From the NCBI RefSeq assembly GCF_900094585.1, contig NZ_FMAG01000002.1, forward strand, positions 760,007 to 824,006: 64,000 bases of DNA, in the 5' to 3' direction. Below the pieces are notes generated by a model. It had not been told where the DNA came from, searched no databases, and worked only from the letters and a program-made list of their open reading frames with translations. The stretch's first letter is position 1. Every line of letters starts with the position of its first letter. Below are positions 1 to 8,893 of the stretch, one piece after another. This DNA comes from Martinezella multihospitum. GTDB lineage: Bacteria; Pseudomonadota; Alphaproteobacteria; Rhizobiales; Rhizobiaceae. Made by a program: the position numbers and the translations under genes.

Positions 1-8
1 GGTTCGCT

Positions 9-524
9 TCATGTTGACATCCAGCGCTGCCCTTCGCCGCGCAGGAAATGCAGGAGATCGAGTACCAGAGACGGCTTGCCCATCGACGTCAGTATCATGT
101 GGCATTGTCCGCGGTGATGAGTGTGGTGGTTGAACATATGCGCGACCGCGAGATGAAGAGGGTGGGTGATCGCCCCTGGCCGGAGAACGGACGTATAGGT
201 GACGTCAGCGGCTAGGGCCGCGTCATCGAGCGTCTCGATCCAGTCCATGATGTGCCGATCCTCGGCCTCGCGAGCCGAGCGAAGCTCTGCGAGATCGTCA
301 TGCAGAACGACGCCCAGCGCGGCTGGGGTTTCGCCCGTGCCGTTGAAGCGGTGCATCCATAGCTGATCCGTCACCAGCAGATGGTTCAATGTACCGTGGA
401 GCGAACCGAAGAAGGCGCCGCGATCCTCGTGGAATTCGGCGTCGCTAAGCTGAGCAGCGGTCTCATAGATCTGAACATTGGCCCAGCGATTATAGTCGGC
501 AAGCATTCTGAAATGTCTGAGCAT
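9..524 (-). CDS. DinB family protein
   Basis: A 171-residue protein with the look of the DinB/YfiT-like four-helix bundle family, whose members bind a divalent metal through three histidines. Candidate ligands are His48 in HGTLNH and His133/134 and His137 in the FNHHTHHRGQ segment, the usual helix-2 and helix-4 positions. Family members are often thiol-dependent metalloenzymes or stress proteins, and the substrate cannot be told from sequence. It is divergent from ndk across a 192-bp gap that holds no other gene. The start is the ATG at 524 next to a purine-rich upstream stretch. The fold assignment is good; the function is unknown. Confidence 0.85.
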   Translation of the reverse strand: MLRHFRMLADYNRWANVQIYETAAQLSDAEFHEDRGAFFGSLHGTLNHLLVTDQLWMHRFNGTGETPAALGVVLHDDLAELRSAREAEDRHIMDWIETLDDAALAADVTYTSVLRPGAITHPLHLAVAHMFNHHTHHRGQCHMILTSMGKPSLVLDLLHFLRGEGQRWMST

Positions 525-716
525 ATGCGTCTCCTCTTATGGTGGCGATGATGTTATCGCGAAGTTCGGTGACGGGCAGCCGCTTCGCCACCCAGCGGAT
601 CGCGAATCGGATGCTCGGACTGTGACAGCGGCGTGAAATTGGGCGATCCCCCTTGTTTTCGGGCCTTGGGGCAGGTAAAGACCGCCCACTTTTCTCTGAT
701 TACAAGGAATGGACCC

Positions 717-1139
717 ATGGCGATTGAACGTACTTTCTCGATGATCAAGCCGGATGCGACGAAGCGCAACCTCACCGGCGCCATCACCAAGGTTTTTGAA
801 GACAACGGCCTGCGCGTCATCGCCTCCAAGCGCGTCTGGATGAGCAAGCGCGAAGCTGAAGGCTTCTACGCCGTTCACAAGGAACGTCCGTTCTTCGGCG
901 AGCTCGTCGAAGGCATGACCTCCGGCCCGACCATCGTCCAGGTCCTGGAAGGCGAAGGCGCCATCCTGAAGAACCGCGAAATCATGGGCGCGACCAACCC
1001 GGCAAACGCTGCCGAAGGCACGATCCGCAAGACCTTCGCCCTGTCGATCGGTGAAAACTCGGTTCACGGCTCGGACGCTCCGGAAACGGCTGCCGTCGAA
1101 ATCGCCTACTGGTTCTCGGAAACCGAAATCGTCGGCTGA
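717..1139 (+). CDS. ndk: Nucleoside diphosphate kinase
   Basis: A 140-residue protein of standard Ndk length. It transfers the gamma phosphate from ATP to NDPs through a phosphohistidine and so balances cytosolic NTP and dNTP pools. The N-terminus [14 protein letters not shown] is the canonical first strand. The catalytic His117 lies in [14 protein letters not shown]. The frame is open further upstream from 633, but the ATG at 717 follows an AAGGA Shine-Dalgarno and matches the family N-terminus. A strong hairpin terminator lies about 45 bp downstream, so the gene is probably monocistronic. Confidence 0.98.
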   Translation: MAIERTFSMIKPDATKRNLTGAITKVFEDNGLRVIASKRVWMSKREAEGFYAVHKERPFFGELVEGMTSGPTIVQVLEGEGAILKNREIMGATNPANAAEGTIRKTFALSIGENSVHGSDAPETAAVEIAYWFSETEIVG

Positions 1140-1184
1140 ATCAGCCTTTCAGCGAAAGCGCTGAACGATTTGAAATGACTCATG

Positions 1185-1214
1185 AAAGCCGGGGTCTCGC
1201 ATCCCGGCTTTTTT
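1185..1214 (+). terminator. Rho-independent terminator of ndk
   Basis: A 9-bp perfect stem (AAAGCCGGG at 1185-1193 with CCCGGCTTT at 1203-1211) is followed by a T run ending at 1214. It lies 45 bp after the ndk stop codon. Confidence 0.9.
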
Positions 1215-1233
1215 CATTCTGGCGCAACAGACT

Positions 1234-1403
1234 CCCTCTCCCTGCTTGCGGGGAGAGGGCTGGGGTGAGGGGCCGCGCGGGCTATCGACTGGGTAAAGAT
1301 TTGCGATTTATGTGGTCGAGAAGTGGCCTGCGGCTGCGGCTATTATTACCGTCTTCACAGACGGCCCCTCACCCCAACCCTCTCCCCGCAGGCGGGGAGA
1401 GGG
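1234..1403. repeat. RIME-like intergenic inverted repeat
   Basis: Two 41-bp arms, 1234-1274 and 1363-1403, are inverted copies matching at 38 of 41 positions and are separated by 88 bp. Each arm also contains a smaller palindrome of CTCTCCC-type sequence around a GC-rich centre. This matches the general design of Rhizobium-specific intergenic mosaic elements (RIMEs), which carry two large palindromes and sit between genes. The class assignment is from memory. With the ndk terminator, this element accounts for most of the 326-bp gap before the next gene. Confidence 0.7.
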
Positions 1404-1465
1404 GACTATCCCGCAAACGCCGCCTTCAAAGCCAAAAATATGTCTAGGCACTCGCTGCCACCCTT

Positions 1466-1987
1466 TCACGCAGGGCAGGCGGCATCATGTCCGTAATCGG
1501 CGCTGCCGTCGCCTTTGAAGACGTCCGGATTGGCTGTGTAGACCGGGCCGACGACGAGTGGTTTCGTCGGCAGCACGGTCTGGTCGAGATCGGATTTGAC
1601 CTCCGTCTTGATCGTCTGGATCGTCTTGTCGCTGGCATCGACCAGCTTGATCGAGACGGAATAGGGGCGATCCTTGCGGACGCAGCGCAGGTCCGGGCTT
1701 TCCAGCGTGATCTTGTCCCAGAATGTATAGATCTTCTGGTTGACAACAAGCGGATCGCCGCCGGCGGGATTTTCGAATTCGGCGATCGCCGTCGTCCCCT
1801 CGGGGATCGGGGCGATCTTCTTCAGCGTAATCATGTAGGTCGCGCTCGCCACGCGGTAATTGAACACGAAGAGGCGGCCGGTGAGCTGGGTCGGGCCTTC
1901 ATCGTCCTTTCTCTGGCAGCCGGCCAGAGAAAGGACGATGATGATCCCGGCACTCATCATTGTCAGCGTGATCTTTTTTATCGTCAT
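1466..1987 (-). CDS. Putative lipoprotein of unknown function
   Basis: A 173-residue protein with a lipoprotein signal: positively charged MTIKK, a hydrophobic run, then the lipobox LAGC with the lipidated Cys at residue 24. The mature part is polar, and I do not recognise a named domain. It probably sits in the inner or outer membrane facing the periplasm. Its ATG overlaps the stop of the upstream CGNR gene by 4 bp (1984-1987), so the two are translationally coupled. The last residues (DAACPA) are close to the RIME-like repeat. Confidence 0.8.
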   Translation of the reverse strand: MTIKKITLTMMSAGIIIVLSLAGCQRKDDEGPTQLTGRLFVFNYRVASATYMITLKKIAPIPEGTTAIAEFENPAGGDPLVVNQKIYTFWDKITLESPDLRCVRKDRPYSVSIKLVDASDKTIQTIKTEVKSDLDQTVLPTKPLVVGPVYTANPDVFKGDGSADYGHDAACPA

Positions 1988-2532
1988 GGCGCAGTCTCCT
2001 CCTTCTTGCGCCGGTAGTGCCGGCTAGCTTTGGCTCGGTTGCCGCAGACCGCCATGTCGCACCAGGCTCGGCTTTTGTTCTTGCTGCGGTCGATGAAGAG
2101 CCAGCCGCAATTGCGGCATATTTTCATCCGTTCGGGATCGGGCATGGCGATGAGGCGCAGCGTCGAATGCACGGTCGCGGCATCGAGCCCATCGGATGAG
2201 GCACGCTTCAGGACCCTCGCTAATGCCGCAAGCAGATCGGCGAGCAGCAGATCGGCTACCTCTCCAAGAATGCGTGCCCGGAAATAGCGATCGATCGTCT
2301 CGCGCAATGATATGAAGTCGGCCCGGTTTTCGCGCTGTACCGGCAGGATATCACCGAAAAGCGCCCGTTCTGCACAGAAGTTGGCCGCCGCTTTCGGGAA
2401 GCTATCCATTTGCGCCGGCGCCTCGAACCGATCGATCCGGCGCTCTTCGTCGTGGCGCAGGATCACGCTGTTGGCGACATCGAGCGCAAGCGCGCCGCCG
2501 GAGAAGCGATGTGGTGTCCAAGTGAAGCTCAT
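1984..2532 (-). CDS. CGNR zinc-finger / ABATE domain protein
   Basis: A 182-residue protein. The N-terminal 120 residues resemble the putative stress-induced regulator (ABATE) domain. The C-terminus is a CGNR zinc finger with Cys139-x2-Cys142 and Cys158-x4-Cys163, the last within CGNR, followed by a basic tail (RHYRRKK). Proteins of this kind are presumed transcriptional regulators that bind DNA through the finger. It is divergent from the LivH-type permease with 66 bp between them and overlaps the lipoprotein gene downstream, so it may regulate both. The target is inferred only from position. Confidence 0.85.
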   Translation of the reverse strand: MSFTWTPHRFSGGALALDVANSVILRHDEERRIDRFEAPAQMDSFPKAAANFCAERALFGDILPVQRENRADFISLRETIDRYFRARILGEVADLLLADLLAALARVLKRASSDGLDAATVHSTLRLIAMPDPERMKICRNCGWLFIDRSKNKSRAWCDMAVCGNRAKASRHYRRKKEETAP

Positions 2533-2598
2533 GACGAAAATTATAACTGGTAAAATTCATTTTGCCAGTTACTATTTGCTTGTTCTTCGGAGGAGTGA

Positions 2599-3495
2599 AT
2601 GGCCTATCTTCTGCAGCAATTGGCGAATGCCGTACCGCTGGCGGCGCTCTATGCGACGCTGGCCTTCGGCTATTCGATTGCCTTCGGGGTCATGAAGCGG
2701 GCCGATATCACCTATGGTGCGCTCTTCGCCTTCGCCGGCCAGATGTTCGTGCTCTTCACCGATGTCGGTTACACCAAGATGTATCTCGTCCTGCCGGCCG
2801 CCTTCGCCCTCGGTGCCGTCATCGCCGTCAGCTACACGATCGGCACCAGCTTCCTCGTCGGCCGCGCGATCATGCTGCCACTGTCGCGAAAATCTCCGAA
2901 TACGGTCATCGTCGCGGCACTCGGCATGATGATTATCCTGATGGAAACGGCGCGGCTGGCTTCGAATACGCGCGGCATATGGTTGCCGCCCTTCCTGAAC
3001 GATGCCGTCGTCTTCTGGGATAGCGGCGATTTTCGCGTGACGCTGACCGAAATCCAGCTGCTCAATACGGCGCTGATGATCCTCGTCATTCTCGCCGGCG
3101 CGTATGTGCTGAAGTGCACCGGCTGGGGGCGCATCTGGCGGGCGGTGACGGACGATGCTCTCGCCGCCGAACTGTGCGGCGCCAGCGCCAATCGCGTTTT
3201 CCTACTCGCTTACGTCGCCTCTGCGGTGGTCGCAACCATCTGTGGCCTGCTGGCTACTTCCTACTATGGAACGATGGATTTCGGGGCAGGGCTGATGTTC
3301 GGGCTGAAAGTGCTGATGATCGCGGCGGTCGGCGGCTATTCCGATCCACTGAAATCGGCGGGTGGGGCAGCTCTTCTCGGCCTGACAGAGACGATGTGGG
3401 GTGCCTACGGCCCGTTCCTGTGGCGCGATTTCGTCATTTTCTCGCTGCTTGTCCTGCTGCTTGTCCTGAGCCGTCGCGAAAGAGTGGTGCCCTGA
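2599..3495 (+). CDS. LivH-type branched-chain amino acid ABC transporter permease (orphan)
   Basis: A 298-residue, highly hydrophobic protein of the LivH/LivM permease family. It has about eight membrane segments and the family-typical stretch GWGRIWRAVTDDALAAELCGAS near residues 170-190, the cytoplasmic loop that contacts the ATPase. An AGGAG Shine-Dalgarno precedes the ATG. No LivM, LivG, LivF or binding protein is next to it, which is unusual because these transporters need two permeases and two ATPases. It must use partners encoded elsewhere or have another role. It converges on moaE with only 3 bp between the stops. Confidence 0.85.
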   Translation: MAYLLQQLANAVPLAALYATLAFGYSIAFGVMKRADITYGALFAFAGQMFVLFTDVGYTKMYLVLPAAFALGAVIAVSYTIGTSFLVGRAIMLPLSRKSPNTVIVAALGMMIILMETARLASNTRGIWLPPFLNDAVVFWDSGDFRVTLTEIQLLNTALMILVILAGAYVLKCTGWGRIWRAVTDDALAAELCGASANRVFLLAYVASAVVATICGLLATSYYGTMDFGAGLMFGLKVLMIAAVGGYSDPLKSAGGAALLGLTETMWGAYGPFLWRDFVIFSLLVLLLVLSRRERVVP

Positions 3496-3498
3496 AGC

Positions 3499-3969
3499 TT
3501 ACTTGTTGCCAGCCCATTTGCCGCGCGCCGCATCGTCGGCATCCTTGGCCGAGACCCAGCCACTTTCTTCGCCGTCCTTGCCATGCTCCTTCTTCCAGAA
3601 GGGCGCGGAAGTCTTCAGAAAATCCATGACGAAATTGGCGCCGTCGAAGGCGGCTTGCCGATGCGGCGCTGCGGCAATGACGAGCACGATGTTCTCGCCC
3701 GGCGCAATCTTGCCGTAGCGATGAATGGCGGTCAGGCCGAGAAGTTCGAAACGATCGATGGCGAGATTGGCGATGCGGGTGATCTCCGCCTCCGCCATGC
3801 CGGGATAATGTTCGAGTTCAAGTGCATCCAAAGTGCCGCCTTCGTCACGGCAAAGACCGGAGAAGGTGACGACCGCACCGATATCGTGCCGCCCAGCCGT
3901 CAGCCGGTCGAGCTCCATCTGAAGATCGAAATCCTCGCGCTGAACGCGGACTACCGGCTGCATAGCCAT
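3499..3969 (-). CDS. moaE: Molybdopterin synthase catalytic subunit MoaE
   Basis: A 156-residue protein of normal MoaE length. With MoaD it inserts two sulfurs into precursor Z (cyclic pyranopterin monophosphate) to make molybdopterin. The segment APFWKKEHGKDGEESGWVSA carries the conserved active-site lysine region of MoaE, and RYGKIAPGENIVLV is the core fold signature. It is the last gene of the minus-strand SDR-uvrC-pgsA-moaD-moaE run and lies 4 bp after moaD. Confidence 0.97.
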   Translation of the reverse strand: MAMQPVVRVQREDFDLQMELDRLTAGRHDIGAVVTFSGLCRDEGGTLDALELEHYPGMAEAEITRIANLAIDRFELLGLTAIHRYGKIAPGENIVLVIAAAPHRQAAFDGANFVMDFLKTSAPFWKKEHGKDGEESGWVSAKDADDAARGKWAGNK

Positions 3970-3973
3970 CGGC

Positions 3974-4228
3974 TTACCCTCCGGTCATCGGCGGGAAGAG
4001 CCCGATCTCCCGAGCACCGGCGATCGGCTCATCATGCTCGGCGTGCTCCATGTTGATGGCGACGCGGATCGCCTGGGGGAATTGAAGTGCCGCCTCGTAT
4101 TCCTCTCCCAAGCCTTTCAAATGACTCAGGAGATCGCCGACGGTCACGACGTCGGCGGGCAGGGAAATCTCTTCTTCCGCCTTGCCGATCCGCTCACGCA
4201 CCCAGGCGAAATAGACGAGCTTCGTCAT
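3974..4228 (-). CDS. moaD: Molybdopterin synthase sulfur carrier subunit MoaD
   Basis: An 84-residue ubiquitin-like beta-grasp protein ending in the obligatory Gly-Gly (PPMTGG), which is adenylated and thiocarboxylated to carry sulfur to MoaE. Two start codons are possible: GTG at 4231 and ATG at 4228. The ATG is chosen, and it overlaps the pgsA stop as TGATG, so translation is coupled. The middle segment FPQAIRVAINMEHAEHDEPI matches the MoaD core. Confidence 0.96.
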   Translation of the reverse strand: MTKLVYFAWVRERIGKAEEEISLPADVVTVGDLLSHLKGLGEEYEAALQFPQAIRVAINMEHAEHDEPIAGAREIGLFPPMTGG

Positions 4229-4815
4229 CACTCTTCATCCACGACATGCTTCAGCCCGGCCCGGAAATAATCGTAGCCGGTGTAGATGGTCAAAAGTGCT
4301 GCGACCCAGAGCAGCACGATGCCGATCTCCGTCGTATAGGGTAGCACCTTGTCGCCCGCCGGCCCAGCCAGGAGGAAGGCGATGGCGACGAGCTGGGCGG
4401 TCGTCTTCCATTTTGCGATACGCGTCACGGGGACGCTGACCTTCAGCGCCGCCAGATATTCGCGCAGGCCGGAAACGAGGATTTCGCGGCAGAGGATGAT
4501 GATGGCGGCCCAGAGCGACCAGCCCGCAATGGTGCCGTCGGCTGCGACCAGAAGCAGGATCGCGGAGACCAGCAGCTTGTCGGCGATCGGATCGAGCATG
4601 CGGCCGATATTCGAGGTCTGGTTCCAGATGCGCGCGAGATAGCCGTCGAGGAAATCGGTGATCGAGGCGATAATGAAGATCCAGAGCGCGACCCAGCGCG
4701 CAAAATCAGAACCCTCCAGCTTGCCCTCGATAAAGAAGCAAAGAACGATCAGGGGTACGCAGATAATGCGGCCGTAGGTGAGCAGATTGGGGATGCTATA
4801 AGCGCGCGAAGCCAT
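4228..4815 (-). CDS. pgsA: CDP-diacylglycerol--glycerol-3-phosphate 3-phosphatidyltransferase
   Basis: A 195-residue inner-membrane enzyme that makes phosphatidylglycerophosphate from CDP-diacylglycerol and glycerol 3-phosphate, the committed step to phosphatidylglycerol. The CDP-alcohol phosphotransferase motif D-x2-DG-x2-AR-x8-G-x3-D-x3-D is complete in DFLDGYLAR...GRMLDPIAD. Several membrane segments follow. The frame is open back to 4920, but the ATG at 4815 gives the family N-terminus MASRAYSIPNLLT. It sits between uvrC and moaD in the operon. Confidence 0.97.
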   Translation of the reverse strand: MASRAYSIPNLLTYGRIICVPLIVLCFFIEGKLEGSDFARWVALWIFIIASITDFLDGYLARIWNQTSNIGRMLDPIADKLLVSAILLLVAADGTIAGWSLWAAIIILCREILVSGLREYLAALKVSVPVTRIAKWKTTAQLVAIAFLLAGPAGDKVLPYTTEIGIVLLWVAALLTIYTGYDYFRAGLKHVVDEE

Positions 4816-5020
4816 GGAAATCGTTTCGTTTCTGTTGTCTCGACCGGCCGGATTGAACTCTGTTGATCCCATCCCGCTGAAGTCGTTTGATGGAGTGTGA
4901 TCCCAAAAACCGCTCCGCACTTTTTGGTGGTCACACCCTAGATGATGGTTTGGTCAGTTTATCGTCAATATTGTTTCTGTTTTTTCACCGCTATTGCGTG
5001 GAATTTGCGACCAGCTTTTC

Positions 5021-7060
5021 TTATTTCGCGGCGTCCTCGTGGAAATGATTATAGACCTGACGCGCCACCGCTTCGGAAATGCCCTCGACTGCCATCAGGT
5101 CGGAAAGGGCGGCGCGCGACACGGCTTTCGCGGTGCCGAAATGCTGGAGAAGCGCGCGCTTGCGCGACGGGCCGATGCCGCCGATCTCGTCCAGCGGGTT
5201 CTTCACCATCTCCTTCTTGCGTCGGGCACGATGCGAACCGATGGCGAAACGGTGCGCCTCATCGCGCATGCGCTGGATGAAATAGAGCACGGGATCGCGC
5301 GGCGGCAGCGAGAAGCTTTCGCGCGATGGCGCAAAGAAACGCTCGCGCCCCGCCTCGCGGTCGACGCCCTTGGCGACGCCGATGGCAATGACGCTGTCGG
5401 TGATCCCGAGCTCTTCGAGGATAGCGCGCACGGCCGTCATCTGCCCCTGACCACCATCGATAAGGATGATGTCGGGCCAGGCAGGGAAGGGGCGATCGGC
5501 CGCGTCCACGGTCGCGTCAGGCGTGGCTGTGCGGTCGGGCTTGCCTTCTTCCTTCAAGAGCCGGGAGAAACGGCGGGTCATGACCTCGCGCATCATGCCG
5601 AAGTCGTCACCCGGGGTGATGTCGGTCGATTTGATGTTGAACTTGCGGTACTGGCCTTTGACGAAGCCTTCCGGCCCGGCCACGACCATGCCGCCGACGG
5701 CGTTCGTGCCCATGATGTGGGAGTTATCGTAGATCTCGATGCGCTGTGGCGTATAGGGAAGCTTGAAGGTTTCCCTGAAGCCTTCGAGCAGGCGCGATTG
5801 TGAGGCGGTTTCCGCAAGCTTGCGGCCATGCGCCTCGCGGGCATTGGCGATGACATGCTCGACCAGATCGCGCTTCTCGCCGCGCTGCGGCACGAGAATT
5901 GAGACCTTGTGGCCGGCCTTCTCGCTGAGAGCCGCGGCCAGCAGCTCGATTTCCTCGACCGTCTCCGATAGCAGGATCTGCCGCGGCACGGGCTTGTCGT
6001 CATAGAATTGCGCCAGGAAGGCGTTCAGCACTTCGGCGCCCGAGAGCGAGGGGTCGGCCTTCGGAAAATAGGCGCGATTGCCCCAGTTCTGGCCGGTTCG
6101 GAAGAAGAAGACCTGAATGCAGGAAATGCCGCCTTCATGATGGATCGCGAAGACATCGGCTTCCTCGACCCCGGCCGGATTGATGCCCTGATGGCTCTGC
6201 ACATGCGAGAGTGCGGCCAAGCGGTCGCGGAAAATGGCGGCGCGCTCGAAATCCAGATCCTCGGCGGCGGAATTCATCGCCTCGGCCATATGCGCCTTGA
6301 CGTTCTGGCTCTTGCCCGAAAGGAAGTCCTTCGCCTCCTGCACCAGTTCTCCATAGCCTGCATCGCTGATCTCGTGCGTGCAGGGGCCGGAACAGCGCTT
6401 GATCTGATAGAGCAAGCAGGGGCGGGTACGCGTCTCGAAGACGCTGTCGGTGCAGGTGCGGATGAGAAAGGCGCGCTGCAGCGAATTGATGGTGCGGCCG
6501 ACGGCGCCCGCCGAAGCGAAGGGACCGAAATACTCGCCCTTGCGGGCGCGGGCGCCGCGATGCTTGAAGATCGCCGGCGCGCGATGGTCGCCCGTGATCA
6601 GGATATAGGGAAAGGATTTGTCGTCGCGCAGCAGAACGTTAAAGCGCGGGCGCAAGCGCTTGATCAGATTCGCTTCCAGCAGGAGCGCTTCAGTTTCCGT
6701 CCGCGTGGTGACGAATTCCATATTGGCGGTTTCACGCACCATGCGGGCGATGCGGTTGGAATGCACCTTGCCCAAGGCATAGTTGGAGACGCGCTTCTTC
6801 AGGTTCCGAGCCTTGCCGACGTAAAGCACGTCGCCGGCCTCGTTGAACATGCGGTAGACGCCGGGATTGTTCGGCAGCCGCTTGACGAATTCGGCTATCA
6901 GCTCTGCGCCGCGCAGTCCGGTTTCGTTCTTGCCGCCTTCGTTCCAGTCGACAGGCGCAACAGGGGCGGCGGCGGCATCGCCCTCCACCTCGATGTCGTC
7001 TTCGATATCGTCTGATTCGTCGTAGAGAACGCCGCCGTCAGGCAGCTTTCTTCCATTCAT
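5021..7060 (-). CDS. uvrC: UvrABC excinuclease subunit C
   Basis: A 679-residue protein, longer than the 610 residues of E. coli UvrC because of an acidic N-terminal extension of about 60 residues. UvrC makes the 3' and 5' incisions in nucleotide excision repair. The GIY-YIG nuclease begins at [24 protein letters not shown] domain for UvrB contact lies mid-protein ([20 protein letters not shown]). The RNase H-like second nuclease follows, with [10 protein letters not shown]. Tandem helix-hairpin-helix motifs end the protein ([17 protein letters not shown]). Its ATG overlaps the stop of the upstream SDR gene (7057-7060). Confidence 0.98.
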   Translation of the reverse strand: MNGRKLPDGGVLYDESDDIEDDIEVEGDAAAAPVAPVDWNEGGKNETGLRGAELIAEFVKRLPNNPGVYRMFNEAGDVLYVGKARNLKKRVSNYALGKVHSNRIARMVRETANMEFVTTRTETEALLLEANLIKRLRPRFNVLLRDDKSFPYILITGDHRAPAIFKHRGARARKGEYFGPFASAGAVGRTINSLQRAFLIRTCTDSVFETRTRPCLLYQIKRCSGPCTHEISDAGYGELVQEAKDFLSGKSQNVKAHMAEAMNSAAEDLDFERAAIFRDRLAALSHVQSHQGINPAGVEEADVFAIHHEGGISCIQVFFFRTGQNWGNRAYFPKADPSLSGAEVLNAFLAQFYDDKPVPRQILLSETVEEIELLAAALSEKAGHKVSILVPQRGEKRDLVEHVIANAREAHGRKLAETASQSRLLEGFRETFKLPYTPQRIEIYDNSHIMGTNAVGGMVVAGPEGFVKGQYRKFNIKSTDITPGDDFGMMREVMTRRFSRLLKEEGKPDRTATPDATVDAADRPFPAWPDIILIDGGQGQMTAVRAILEELGITDSVIAIGVAKGVDREAGRERFFAPSRESFSLPPRDPVLYFIQRMRDEAHRFAIGSHRARRKKEMVKNPLDEIGGIGPSRKRALLQHFGTAKAVSRAALSDLMAVEGISEAVARQVYNHFHEDAAK

Positions 7061-7824
7061 TCCGCACTCTCCGACACGTCTGGCGTTTCCCAGGCAAGGT
7101 GCTGGCCGCCATCGAGCGCTATCATTTGGCCCGTGATCGAGGGCGTGTCAAAAAGAAAGCGGATGGTGCGGCCGAATTCTTCGAGCCCGGGCGCCGCCTT
7201 TAATATGAGGCCATCGATCTGAGCTTGAAAGTCCTCTTCGGTCTGCCGCACGCTGCGCACCGTCGGGCCTGGGCCGATCGCGTTGACGCGGATACGCGGC
7301 GCAAAGCTCTGCGCCATCGTCTGAGTCGCCGTCCAGAGGGCAGCCTTCGACAACGTATAGGAATAGAAGCGCGGATTAAGCGCCCAGACCCGCTGATCGA
7401 CCATGTTGACGATCAGGCCCGGATGCGGTTCGGGAAGCTGCCGGACGAAATCGGCGGCCAGAATCGACGGCGCCCGCACATGGATTGCGAAATGCGCTTC
7501 GAAGGCTGCGCCGTCAAAATGACTAGCGGAATCACCAAGGAAGGCGGAGGCATTATTGACCAGAAGATCGAGCGGACCGAGGTCTTCCGTGACCCTTTCA
7601 ACAAGGGTGGATGTCTCGGCCAAATTCTGCAGATCCGCCTTGATCGCAATGGCTCTTCGGCCCATTTGCCGCAGTTTCGCCGCAATTTCCTCGGCCTCGG
7701 CGAGGGACTGATTGGCGTGCAACGCCACCGCGAAGCCATGAGCCGACAAATCCTCGGCAATTGCCAGGCCTATTCTTTTAGAGGCGCCGGTTATCAGCGC
7801 CGTGCGTAGTTTTTCCTGGCTCAA
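7057..7824 (-). CDS. Pteridine-reductase-like short-chain dehydrogenase
   Basis: A 255-residue Rossmann-fold oxidoreductase. The nucleotide loop is TGASKRIG, with Arg17 as in PTR1 and FolM, which prefer NADPH. The catalytic serine of ordinary SDRs is replaced by Asp143, and Tyr156 and Lys160 complete the triad. The spacing (13 then 4) equals Asp181/Tyr194/Lys198 of Leishmania PTR1. [13 protein letters not shown] also resembles the PTR1 cofactor loop. This suggests reduction of dihydropterins or dihydrofolate rather than a generic alcohol. It is the first gene of the uvrC-pgsA-moaDE run. The substrate is an inference. Confidence 0.85.
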   Translation of the reverse strand: MSQEKLRTALITGASKRIGLAIAEDLSAHGFAVALHANQSLAEAEEIAAKLRQMGRRAIAIKADLQNLAETSTLVERVTEDLGPLDLLVNNASAFLGDSASHFDGAAFEAHFAIHVRAPSILAADFVRQLPEPHPGLIVNMVDQRVWALNPRFYSYTLSKAALWTATQTMAQSFAPRIRVNAIGPGPTVRSVRQTEEDFQAQIDGLILKAAPGLEEFGRTIRFLFDTPSITGQMIALDGGQHLAWETPDVSESAE

Positions 7825-8188
7825 GAGATCGCCTTTTGCTCGTCGTTACCCAATCGATGCTCATATAGGGCGTCGATACACCATATGAAAAGATGCTTGA
7901 GTGAATGATGCGCCTTGGGGTTTCTTATGTAAAACTTGAGATATATTTAGTTTAAAATAAGTATACACGGTTTAACCGATGATTAGGGTTAACAATTCCT
8001 CTGTTGCGATGAAGCAACATCGAAATTCAGCCACCTCTGTGCCACAATGATATCATATTTTGGCTCTTCCAATTCCTCATTTGCATTCCAATTTCAACCT
8101 CGATCCGGGAGGGATATGTTTTAATTGCTCGTGGCGCTTCGAAGTCAAGGACAGTAAGCGGGGCACACGAGACTGAAAGGAGAAAAGT
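7825..8188 (+). promoter_or_regulatory. AT-rich control region upstream of ropB
   Basis: A 364-bp gene-free stretch, markedly AT-rich around 7920-8000 compared with its surroundings. It contains a TTGAGA hexamer near 7936 with AT-rich sequence about 16-17 bp downstream, a plausible sigma-70 promoter. It also holds two TTAAC-type words, TTAACC at 7972-7977 and the palindrome GTTAAC at 7988-7993, which resemble CtrA half-sites. A purine-rich AAAGGAG precedes the ropB ATG. The promoter and CtrA readings are inference only. Confidence 0.35.
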
Positions 8189-8821
8189 ATGCGTACTCTT
8201 ATCAAGACCCTCATGGTCTCCGCTTTCGCTCTCGGCGGCTACACCGCAGCTCAGGCTGCTGACGCTGTTGAGCAGATTCCGCAGCCGCCCGTCGCTCAGG
8301 AAGCAGCTCCGGTTGTCAACAACTGGTCTGGTTTCTACATCGGTGGTGAAGGTGACTGGAACAAGGGTCACTTCAATCGCACCGGCAACACTTACGGCTT
8401 CGGCGGTGGCGCCTTCACCGGCTACAACTGGCAGCAGGGCCAGATCGTATACGGTATCGAAGGTGACCTCGGTTACGCAGACTCCGAAACGAGCCGCAAT
8501 GGCCTGACTGCCAAGAACGGCATCAACGGCTCGGTTCGCGGTCGCCTCGGTTACGACTTCAATCCGTTCATGCTGTACGGCACGGCCGGTCTGGCACTCG
8601 GCCAGAACAAGCTGTCCGACGACACGTCTTCCGAAAGCAAGACGGCTGTTGGCTACACGGTTGGTGCAGGTGCTGAAACCTTCATCACCAACAACATCAC
8701 GGCTCGTCTCGAATACCGTTACACCGACTACGGCAAGAAGACCTTCAACCTCGACTCCGGTAGCTTCTCGCGTGGCTTCGACGAGCAGAGCGTCAAGGTC
8801 GGTATCGGCGTCAAGTTCTAA
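8189..8821 (+). CDS. ropB: Outer-membrane beta-barrel protein, RopB/Omp25 family
   Basis: A 210-residue protein with a Sec signal peptide ending at AAQA (about residue 23) and a mature eight-strand barrel. Family hallmarks are NNWSGFYIGGEGD after the signal, alternating aromatic strands such as LEYRYTDYG, and the C-terminal SVKVGIGVKF with a terminal Phe for BAM recognition. RopB/Omp25 proteins are abundant surface proteins that stabilise the rhizobial and Brucella outer membrane. It stands alone, with a long upstream control region and a strong terminator. The family is clear; which RopB paralogue it is cannot be told. Confidence 0.9.
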   Translation: MRTLIKTLMVSAFALGGYTAAQAADAVEQIPQPPVAQEAAPVVNNWSGFYIGGEGDWNKGHFNRTGNTYGFGGGAFTGYNWQQGQIVYGIEGDLGYADSETSRNGLTAKNGINGSVRGRLGYDFNPFMLYGTAGLALGQNKLSDDTSSESKTAVGYTVGAGAETFITNNITARLEYRYTDYGKKTFNLDSGSFSRGFDEQSVKVGIGVKF

Positions 8822-8844
8822 TCGCTCGACGATATGGAATGAAG

Positions 8845-8874
8845 AAAAAGCCGGGGTTTTGCCCCGGCTTTTTT
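8845..8874 (+). terminator. Rho-independent terminator of ropB
   Basis: A 12-bp perfect stem (AAAAAGCCGGGG at 8845-8856 with its complement at 8862-8873) has a 5-nt loop and a T run. It lies 24 bp after the ropB stop. Its A-rich left arm lets it also serve the converging SDR gene. Confidence 0.93.
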
Positions 8875-8893
8875 GCGTTATGTCTCGGAGTGT

